The position numbers and the translations under genes were made by a program. From NCBI GenBank assembly GCA_050014815.1, contig JBEKCP010000350.1, positions 1 through 6,619 of the forward strand: a stretch of DNA of 6,619 bases, written 5' to 3'. The DNA comes from JBEKCP01 sp050014815 (GTDB lineage Bacteria; Planctomycetota; Planctomycetia; Pirellulales; Thermoguttaceae). Positions 1 through 5,166 of this stretch are shown here, piece after piece; within the stretch, counting starts at the first letter, position 1, and the number at the start of each line of letters is the position of its first letter. Under the pieces are notes generated by a model. That model did no database searches, was not told the DNA's origin, and worked only from the letters and a program-made list of their open reading frames with translations.

Positions 1-1
1 G

Positions 2-694
2 TTTCATCCCAACCAGGCGCTCGAACAGGGGTTCGAGATCGGCAACGTCGGCCTGGCCCTGAAGCGATACCTCGTGAAAGGCGACCGCTGGAACCTCACG
101 GGCGGCCTGGGGCTGCAACTGCCCACCGCGCCCGCTACCAACCTGACCTACGACGCTACGCTTCACTCGACCTGGAATGATCTGGCCGTGGACCTGCACG
201 AAGTACTTAACGTCAGACAGAGCAACCAGACGGTGTGGTTGAATCCATTCCTGGGCGTGAGCTACGACGGGCACAATCGCCTGTTCGCGCAGGGCATGGT
301 CCAGCTCTGCGTGCCGTTGAGCGAATCGACCGCTTCGCTGTCCACGTCCGTGAATGGGACGATCAAGCTGTTCGGCAGTACGCTCTTTGACCTTAACCAG
401 TACCAGTCCACAAGCATCGCGATGGCATTCGAGACCCTCTTCCGCGCAAACGTGGACTTGGGTTGCTGGCTGTATCAGAATCCGGGCGGCAGAGTCAGCT
501 CCCTCGCCGCGATTCTTGAAATCGACGACACGAACGCCATCGGGAACATTTTCTCCGCAAACGTCGTCAACCTCGGTCCGCAACTGGTCATGAACGTCGG
601 CAACACGGAATTCGACACCGGCATGCTGATTCCCGTGACGGCCGACCAGGCGTACAAGTGGGAATACGTGTTCCGGGTGAATCGCAGGTTCTGA
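2..694 (+). CDS. Putative planctomycetal outer-membrane beta-barrel protein, C-terminal part (5' truncated)
   Basis: The frame is open from base 2, so the true start lies outside the window. The visible 230 residues end at the TGA at 692-694. I see alternating polar/hydrophobic strands with glycine turns, a GGLGLQLPTAP segment (visible residues about 33-43), NPFLGVSYDG, LFAQGMVQL, VDLGCWLY, VVNLGPQLVMNVG, and a C-terminal VNRRF ending in phenylalanine, the usual outer-membrane barrel signature. From memory, this order of motifs (LPTA, PFLG, FAQGF.Q, .D.SLGYWLY, NLTAGL, final LNRRF) marks a family of uncharacterised planctomycetal outer-membrane proteins. No enzymatic motif is visible. It could be a porin-like channel or a structural barrel; a substrate cannot be named. 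It converges on the cyclase gene 6 bp downstream and is not part of that operon. Confidence is good for the reading frame and moderate for the family. Confidence 0.75.
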   Translation, partial: FHPNQALEQGFEIGNVGLALKRYLVKGDRWNLTGGLGLQLPTAPATNLTYDATLHSTWNDLAVDLHEVLNVRQSNQTVWLNPFLGVSYDGHNRLFAQGMVQLCVPLSESTASLSTSVNGTIKLFGSTLFDLNQYQSTSIAMAFETLFRANVDLGCWLYQNPGGRVSSLAAILEIDDTNAIGNIFSANVVNLGPQLVMNVGNTEFDTGMLIPVTADQAYKWEYVFRVNRRF

Positions 695-722
695 GCCGCG
701 TCACCCGACCGCATAGACCTGC
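684..722. terminator. Inverted repeat spanning both convergent stop codons; possible weak bidirectional terminator
   Basis: GCAGGT at 684-689 is the exact reverse complement of ACCTGC at 717-722. The 27-nt loop contains the stops of both convergent genes (692-694 on plus, 701-703 on minus). Neither side is followed by a T-rich tract, so it is not a standard Rho-independent terminator. A 6-bp match at this spacing can arise by chance. It is listed because it is the only structure seen at a junction where two transcripts must end. Confidence 0.2.
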
Positions 723-2596
723 AAGACTTCCCGCTTCCCCTTTACGGACAATGCCCGCGGCTCGCTTGCGGCCAGCGTGCGCTCCGGCCCGCCCTCGGGC
801 AGGGCCTCGAAGGTGGCGCGGCTGATGAGCACCTCGACGTGGAGCTCCTTCGTGGCCGACTCGATCCGCGCGGCGGTGTTGACCGTGTCGCCGACGGCCG
901 TGTAATCGAGCCGGTGGGGGCTGCCGACGGTGCCGACCACGGCGCGGCCCGTGTGAACGCCGATGCCGATCCGGAAGTCCTCGGCGCCGAGATCCTTCCA
1001 GCGGTCGCGGAACTGGTGAACGCGGCCGACGACCTCGACGGCCGCCCGCACGGCGCTGGCGGCGTGGTCGTCCTGGCGCGCGGGCGCGCCGAACACCGCC
1101 ATGAAGGCGTCGCCGACGTACTGCATGAGGGTGCCGCCTTCCGCCTCGATAGCCGGCACCGCGGCGGAGAAGAAGGCGTTGAGCAGACGCACCACCTCCT
1201 GCGGCGAGTGGTGCTCGGCAAAGGGGGTGAAATTGCGGATGTCGCAGAACATGACGGTAATGTCGCGTTGTTCGCCGCGGAGGTCGAGCTTGGCGGGGTC
1301 GGCGTTCAAGGCCCGCGCCACCGCCTCCGACTTGACCATGCCCATCATGCGGCGGATCCACCGCCACCGCAGGGCGAAGATCGTGGCATAGAGCACGGTG
1401 CCGAGCATCAGCATCGCGATACTCTCGACCTGCCAGCCGTGGAGACAGAACGCGGCGACCACCCAAGTCCGCCAGGCGAGGTGATGCGCCACGGCCACCA
1501 GCGCCCCGGTTTCCAGGGTGCAGCGGACCAGGATCGCCCCCATCGCCGCGCCCACCACGACGAGCCACGGCAGCGTCGAGAGCCACCACGGCGTGGTGAT
1601 GAACGCGCGGTCCAGCAACGTGGCGACCACGTTGGCGTTCACCTCGACCCCCGGCATCATCTCTGCCGGCCGCGAGGCGCCCAGCAACAAGAGCCGCGGG
1701 ATCGTCTGGTTGCTGTAGGGCGTGGGATAAGAGTCTTTCAGGTCCGCCACCGTACTCCCAACGAGCACGATCGCGCCCCGGTAGGACAAGGGCTCGTCCG
1801 CCGGGTCATGGGCGCCGCGGGCATCGGCCAGCACGCGATGAAAAGGCACCCTGCGGATACTGCCCGGGGGACCGACGTAGTTGATTCGCAAGCAACCGTC
1901 GGCATCCAGGGGAATCGGCTTGCCGTCGAGTTCGAGCTGGGGCTTATCGAGCCACTCCTCCGGCAGTCCGCCGGCCTTCATCAGCAAGGCGAGGTGCATG
2001 CTGGGGATGCCGCCTCCGCGATCATCCCACATCCGCAATTCTTGCCGCCGCACACTGGAGTCGGTATCGATCGAGAGATCGACGAAACCCAGGTCGGCCC
2101 GGGGATATTCGGAAGGAGCCCGCCATTCGAACAAGGGGCGCAGGGGCTCGCGGCCGGCCCGGAGCCATTGGGGCAGGACGACGTTGCCTGCCCGGCCCAC
2201 GGCCTGGCCCATCAATTCCGCGTTGCCGGGCCCGTCCGGAGGCAGCAGGTACTTCATCGTCTTGCGGCCGGGGGTCAGGACGAAGTCGACCCCGATGGCG
2301 GCCGCCCCCTGGTCGTGCAGATAGTCGACCACCTGGGCCAGCTCGGGGCTCAAGAACAAGAACGGCTTGTCGATCTCGCCGAGCGACTGCTCGTCCATCG
2401 CGACGATGATCACGTTGGCCGTGCTGGGCCGCGGGCCGCGGATCACGAAAGACCCGTCCAGGGCCCAGTTCTCCAGGGCACGAATGAGCGAGGTGCCGTT
2501 GAGACACCAGCAGATCAGGGCCCACGCAATCCCGATGGCCGCGCCGCGCCACGTCGCCGAGCGGACTCGTCGAAGGCCGCCAAGCTTGATCTTCAT
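701..2596 (-). CDS. CHASE2-domain adenylate/guanylate cyclase (class III)
   Basis: This 631-residue integral membrane protein should make cAMP (or cGMP) from the nucleoside triphosphate in the cytoplasm in response to an extracytoplasmic signal. Order: TM helix about 17-35; exported CHASE2 sensor about 40-330 (ALDGSFVIRG, AAAIGVDFVL, GAIVLVGST, MPGVEVNANVVATLL); three TM helices near 337-357, 362-385 and 390-409; a helical linker; catalytic domain about 443-600. Metal-binding Asp are D452 (FCDIRNFT) and D496 (YVGDAFMAVFG). Transition-state residues are N573 and R577 (GDTVNTAARIE). Substrate-selecting positions are Q492, where canonical cyclases have Lys, and T566 (DYTAVGD). The usual CHASE2-3TM-cyclase architecture is complete. 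The start is the ATG at 2594-2596, overlapping the upstream stop as ATGA. A weak GGAAG precedes it, so coupled translation is likely. The class is secure; product choice (cAMP or cGMP) is not. Confidence 0.95.
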   Translation of the reverse strand: MKIKLGGLRRVRSATWRGAAIGIAWALICWCLNGTSLIRALENWALDGSFVIRGPRPSTANVIIVAMDEQSLGEIDKPFLFLSPELAQVVDYLHDQGAAAIGVDFVLTPGRKTMKYLLPPDGPGNAELMGQAVGRAGNVVLPQWLRAGREPLRPLFEWRAPSEYPRADLGFVDLSIDTDSSVRRQELRMWDDRGGGIPSMHLALLMKAGGLPEEWLDKPQLELDGKPIPLDADGCLRINYVGPPGSIRRVPFHRVLADARGAHDPADEPLSYRGAIVLVGSTVADLKDSYPTPYSNQTIPRLLLLGASRPAEMMPGVEVNANVVATLLDRAFITTPWWLSTLPWLVVVGAAMGAILVRCTLETGALVAVAHHLAWRTWVVAAFCLHGWQVESIAMLMLGTVLYATIFALRWRWIRRMMGMVKSEAVARALNADPAKLDLRGEQRDITVMFCDIRNFTPFAEHHSPQEVVRLLNAFFSAAVPAIEAEGGTLMQYVGDAFMAVFGAPARQDDHAASAVRAAVEVVGRVHQFRDRWKDLGAEDFRIGIGVHTGRAVVGTVGSPHRLDYTAVGDTVNTAARIESATKELHVEVLISRATFEALPEGGPERTLAASEPRALSVKGKREVLQVYAVG

Positions 2597-3594
2597 GGGC
2601 TTCCGTTGTGCCCTTTCTTTTCCAGCTCGGCGGCCTTGAGATTCGCTGCGAAGGCGTCTTCGCTGCGGCCGGCCAGAACGTAGAGCCGGCTCAACTCCCG
2701 GTAGACCCCCGCGTCGGGCGCCAGCCTGGCCAATTGCTCATCGGCGGCAATAGCCTCGGGGATGAACCCATTCTGCTTATACCAGATGGCGGCCATGGCG
2801 AGGTAGGGCGGCTCGGGCCTGGCCAACAGTTTCTCCAGGCCCGCCGCGGTCTCCCGCTGCGGGCCGCTGGCCGTGCGGAACACGCCCCCGCACAGCGTCA
2901 CCACCTTGCCGTCGTCCAAAGTCGTGGTGACTCGCCAGGAATACATTTCGTCGGGCCGAAGCGGAGTCTCGCCCGAGTACTCCAACCTTGTGGCCTCGGT
3001 GACGGCGGACCAAATCCGGTTCTCCAGGAAGTACAGGCTCACGGTGTATTTCGCCGCCTTGCTCCTGGCGGGCCAGGCGAACACGGGCTTGGCGGCCAGC
3101 ACCGTGGAATCCAGGATCGGGCGGAGTTCACCGCGTCCGGCGCCGGCCGAGGAGACATCGCCCTGGCCGCCATCCCCGCTGCGGGCGACGACCGCGCTGA
3201 ATTGTCGCCGGAAGTCGTTGCGGCACTGGTCCACCACGGCCCGGCTCGGCTCGGCCACCTTGAGTTGCTTGATGCCCGTCCGCGGCTGGCAGCCGCCCAG
3301 CGCAACCTTGAACGTGCCCGGCGCCGCGATCTGCTCGATGTGGCCGTCGCTCCAGAAGAGCAACGTGACTTGGGCGTCCGGCGACACCAGAAGTTGCTGA
3401 TCGGCATAGATGGTCGAGTGCGAGGCGAGGAGCCGTTCGGCCGGCCCGCCGTCGGCAGACGCAAGGCCGCGGATCATGGTCTTTCCCTTGACGACCAATG
3501 CGAGTGCGGCCGGCGACAAGTCCGCATCCGCCAGGCCCGCCCCCGCCAGCAGCGGCGAAACCGTCAACAACAGCACAAGTGCCACTCGTTTCAT
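2593..3594 (-). CDS. Secreted FecR-like / Ig-like / TPR protein coupled to the CHASE2 cyclase
   Basis: I chose the ATG at 3592-3594 because a GGAGG lies five bases upstream and a signal peptide follows at once (MKRVALVLLLTVSPLLAGAG). This gives 333 residues; a TTG start four codons earlier is possible but lacks this spacing. Residues about 31-100 are a small beta domain resembling FecR-type sensor domains (LLVSPDAQVTLLFWSDGHIE, then APGTFKVALGGC). Residues about 165-240 look like an Ig/fibronectin-type or DUF928-like module (PVFAWP, KYTVSLYF, MYSWRV). Residues about 262-328 form one to two TPR-like helical pairs (AMAAIWYKQNGFIPEAIAAD, YRELSRLYVLAGRSEDAFA). Cysteines at 102, 124 and 235 could form a disulfide. 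It probably acts in the periplasm. FecR-like genes often sit next to CHASE2 genes in bacteria, so I infer a sensing partner of the cyclase. The exact family is not recognised and the domain assignments are from motif shape only. Confidence 0.8.
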   Translation of the reverse strand: MKRVALVLLLTVSPLLAGAGLADADLSPAALALVVKGKTMIRGLASADGGPAERLLASHSTIYADQQLLVSPDAQVTLLFWSDGHIEQIAAPGTFKVALGGCQPRTGIKQLKVAEPSRAVVDQCRNDFRRQFSAVVARSGDGGQGDVSSAGAGRGELRPILDSTVLAAKPVFAWPARSKAAKYTVSLYFLENRIWSAVTEATRLEYSGETPLRPDEMYSWRVTTTLDDGKVVTLCGGVFRTASGPQRETAAGLEKLLARPEPPYLAMAAIWYKQNGFIPEAIAADEQLARLAPDAGVYRELSRLYVLAGRSEDAFAANLKAAELEKKGHNGSP

Positions 3595-3599
3595 GGAAG

Positions 3600-3604
3600 C
3601 CTCC
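3600..3604 (-). promoter_or_regulatory. Shine-Dalgarno site setting the start of the FecR-like gene
   Basis: The minus strand reads GGAGG here, five bases before the ATG at 3592-3594. This is a strong anti-16S match at good spacing. The alternative TTG start at 3604-3606 would itself overlap the site. Confidence 0.75.
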
Positions 3605-3619
3605 AATGGAAACTGACAA

Positions 3620-3670
3620 CGAGAGACATTTTACCAGGCCATCCTCCCGTTTGGAAGAACGGGGCTCTCG
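3620..3670. repeat. Nested inverted repeats in the 90-bp intergenic gap
   Basis: An outer pair, CGAGAG (3620-3625) and CTCTCG (3665-3670), encloses an inner perfect pair, CCCGTT (3646-3651) and AACGGG (3658-3663), with a 6-nt loop. The inner hairpin has no T-tract on either strand. It overlaps the proposed -35 of the FecR-like gene. It may be an attenuating hairpin or poor terminator after the upstream gene, or a DNA dyad bound by a regulator. Confidence 0.45.
3628..3656 (-). promoter_or_regulatory. Candidate promoter for the FecR-like/CHASE2 operon
   Basis: On the minus strand a TAAAAT (3628-3633, five of six matches to the sigma-70 -10 consensus) is preceded by a 17-bp spacer and TTCCAA (3651-3656, three of six to the -35 consensus). 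Transcription would begin near 3621 and leave a leader of about 27 nt before the ATG. If real, the two-gene operon can be expressed separately from the upstream gene. The weak -35 keeps confidence low. Confidence 0.3.
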
Positions 3671-3684
3671 CTGTTTATCGCGTT

Positions 3685-4923
3685 TTACTTCGTCGCCAGC
3701 ACTTGCTTGTGCCACTCGTCGGCAAGCTTCTTCTCGTCCCAACCGTAGATCCGTTCAATTTCCTTTACTGCGTCCTTCTCCTCTCGCAGGGCGAGGACCA
3801 GGTCGGCGAACCTGGCGGGTTGTTTGGCCAGCAGGCCGGCCAGGGTCCATGCCTCGGCGTAGTGCGGCAGGACCATGTTGGTCGTGTCCATGCCCAGCAG
3901 TTCCCGGACGCCGGAGACCTTCCTCGCCGCGATGCGCTGCTGCACCAGATGGAGCCACGCCCCGGGATCGTTGCCGAGGTCGCGGTCGATGTTGCCGTAG
4001 CTGTTGCCGAAGAGCATGACCCGCGGCGAGCCCGCCAGGAACGTCTCCAGCCCGTTGGCGAAGCCGGTCGCCAGCGGCTCGTTGTGTTGCGACTCGGCCA
4101 GTTGCGTGAACGTCATGTAGCCCATGTCGGTGGCCAGCATGCGGTGCACCCAGTCGGTCGGCTGGTCTTCCAGGCAGAGGACCGAGAAATTCGGCGTGAC
4201 GTACCCGACGCCCTTCAACAGGGCCTTTTTCAAGTCGTCCGTGCCGCCGGGCGCGTTCACATTCTTGAACGGATCTCCCACGATCTCGAACATGCCCTTT
4301 ATCCACCGCTGGTACTCGTAGCGGCGTTGGACGAGGACGATATGGGCCGACCGCTTGTCCAGGCCCGACCGGATCGGCTCCTTGCACCTGGTTTCGAGGA
4401 ACCGTTCGAGTTTCTTGACGCTGGGCAGGAAGACGGCCAGGTCGTCGCGGGCCGCCCAGAGCGTGGTGTGCCGGGTTTCGGCCGCGTGCAAATCGGCGCC
4501 GCTTGCGCGGTTGATCTGCTTGATCTGCTCGAGGACGCGGTCGCGCTGGGCGTCGGTGGACCGCAGCCCCTGGCCGGGCACGACCGGCGCGGCCGGCTCC
4601 GCCTCCTCACCCTTCACGCTCTTCTCACCCTTCTTACCCTTGTCGCCCTTGTCACGCGACTCGGATGCGTCCTTGATCGCACCCATGTGCTCGGCTGTGA
4701 AGCCCAACCGTTGCAGTTGATTCTGGACGGCCGGCGTGACTTCGAAACTTACGCCCAGCTCCGTCGCCTTATCGACGATCTTCTCCTGCGGCACGCGCTG
4801 GTAACGCATCCGCGCGATGTCCCGCATCGTCAACGGCCGTTCTGCACAACGCGCCGCGCCGGCCGACAGCATCAACGCGATCGCCAGCCCGGCCCGAACA
4901 ACATTATTGCGGTGCAGGCACAT
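3685..4923 (-). CDS. Secreted protein with a degenerate peptidase-MA-like (gluzincin) domain
   Basis: The start is the ATG at 4921-4923, with AAGGAG seven bases upstream and a signal peptide directly after (NNVVRAGLAIALMLSAGAA), giving 412 residues. In-frame codons up to 5052 are open but lack these signals. Residues 31-87 form a helical repeat of the DVxxLxxxGVSxxxI type (LTMRDIARMRYQRVPQEKIV, then LQRLGFTAEHMGAIKDA). Residues 88-115 are a Lys/Gly linker. Residues about 145-410 resemble DUF1570/peptidase-MA-like domains, including the C-terminal AEAWTLAGLLAK, RFADLVLALR and YGWDEKKLADEWHK. The expected HExxH appears as AESQH (276-280), followed by FANGLETFLAG where active members have an EGLA-like helix. 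The first zinc ligand is therefore missing and the domain is probably non-catalytic, perhaps a binding domain in the periplasm. It reads toward the FecR-like gene across a 90-bp gap, so co-transcription is possible. The family call is by motif and is not certain. Confidence 0.75.
   Translation of the reverse strand: MCLHRNNVVRAGLAIALMLSAGAARCAERPLTMRDIARMRYQRVPQEKIVDKATELGVSFEVTPAVQNQLQRLGFTAEHMGAIKDASESRDKGDKGKKGEKSVKGEEAEPAAPVVPGQGLRSTDAQRDRVLEQIKQINRASGADLHAAETRHTTLWAARDDLAVFLPSVKKLERFLETRCKEPIRSGLDKRSAHIVLVQRRYEYQRWIKGMFEIVGDPFKNVNAPGGTDDLKKALLKGVGYVTPNFSVLCLEDQPTDWVHRMLATDMGYMTFTQLAESQHNEPLATGFANGLETFLAGSPRVMLFGNSYGNIDRDLGNDPGAWLHLVQQRIAARKVSGVRELLGMDTTNMVLPHYAEAWTLAGLLAKQPARFADLVLALREEKDAVKEIERIYGWDEKKLADEWHKQVLATK
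4609..4653 (-). repeat. 9-bp imperfect tandem repeat encoding a Gly-every-third-residue linker
   Basis: Five 9-base units, roughly NNNAAGGGY on the minus strand, encode residues 91-105 of the pseudo-peptidase (DKGDKGKKGEKSVKG). Glycine falls at 93, 96, 99 and 105, with Ser at 102. The stretch is a highly charged, probably unstructured link between the N-terminal helical repeat and the main domain. Such repeats can change copy number by slippage without changing frame. Confidence 0.7.
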
Positions 4924-4930
4924 GCCACGT

Positions 4931-4936
4931 CTCCTT
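4931..4936 (-). promoter_or_regulatory. Shine-Dalgarno site setting the start of the pseudo-peptidase gene
   Basis: The minus strand reads AAGGAG, seven bases before the ATG at 4921-4923. This supports that start over longer versions of the frame, which would put untranslated-looking sequence ahead of the signal peptide. Confidence 0.75.
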
Positions 4937-4981
4937 GGGTTTGACTGCCAATCCGCGGGCGGTCCCGCGAAGAGCACCCCC

Positions 4982-5010
4982 ATTGTAGGCGGATCGCTTT
5001 GGAAAGAGAA
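4982..5010 (-). promoter_or_regulatory. Candidate promoter for the pseudo-peptidase gene (and possibly the whole minus-strand cluster)
   Basis: On the minus strand TACAAT (4982-4987) matches the -10 consensus at five of six positions. A 17-bp spacer separates it from TTCTCT (5005-5010), which matches the -35 at three of six. Transcription would start near 4975, about 50 nt before the ATG. Confidence 0.4.
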
Positions 5011-5045
5011 TGGGGCCCACGCCGCCGACCCCGGCGAGGGGGCAA

Positions 5046-5074
5046 TTGACAACGCCCGAAGCCGGAACGAAACT
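5046..5074 (+). promoter_or_regulatory. Candidate promoter for the beta-helix gene
   Basis: A perfect -35 hexamer TTGACA (5046-5051) is followed by a 17-bp spacer and GAAACT (5069-5074), a poor -10 with three of six matches. The leader would be about 85 nt. The -35 lies within one arm of a dyad, TGACAA (5047-5052) and TTGTCA (5081-5086), whose other arm falls at the expected transcription start. That arrangement would suit a repressor site but may be chance. Confidence 0.35.
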
Positions 5075-5154
5075 AGAGCTTTGTCAGTCGTCGCGTCACG
5101 GTTGCGGGGCCCGGTGGCTGCGGCAAAGGCAAGGATCCCGTGGATCGGAATTGG

Positions 5155-5159
5155 AAAGG
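5155..5159 (+). promoter_or_regulatory. Shine-Dalgarno-like site of the beta-helix gene
   Basis: AAAGG lies seven bases before the ATG at 5167-5169. The match is moderate but the spacing is good, and the signal peptide begins directly at that ATG. Confidence 0.5.
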
Positions 5160-5166
5160 CACGTGC

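Noticed and set aside
839..2683. A 614-codon plus-strand open frame antisense to the CHASE2 cyclase
   Set aside because: The minus-strand cyclase is certain from its catalytic motifs. The antisense product is a low-information R/H/G-rich string with no recognisable feature.
3646..3663. Rho-independent terminator after the pseudo-peptidase gene
   Set aside because: The stem is only 6 bp and is followed by mixed sequence rather than a T-run on either strand, so I list it as an inverted repeat only.
4084..4098. An active zinc-metallopeptidase site in the pseudo-peptidase protein
   Set aside because: The motif lacks the first His, and no other HExxH is present in the 412 residues.
2608..4944. 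A 778-codon open frame on the plus strand, antisense to the FecR-like and pseudo-peptidase genes and crossing the gap between them
   Set aside because: Its product is rich in Arg, His, Pro and Gly with no signal peptide, motif or domain, while the minus-strand frames have signal peptides, good ribosome sites and recognisable domains. Its openness follows from high GC at third positions of the real genes.
4924..5052. A 43-codon N-terminal extension of the pseudo-peptidase gene
   Set aside because: It would bury the signal peptide and pass over the AAGGAG site and the candidate promoter. The ATG at 4921-4923 explains all of these.
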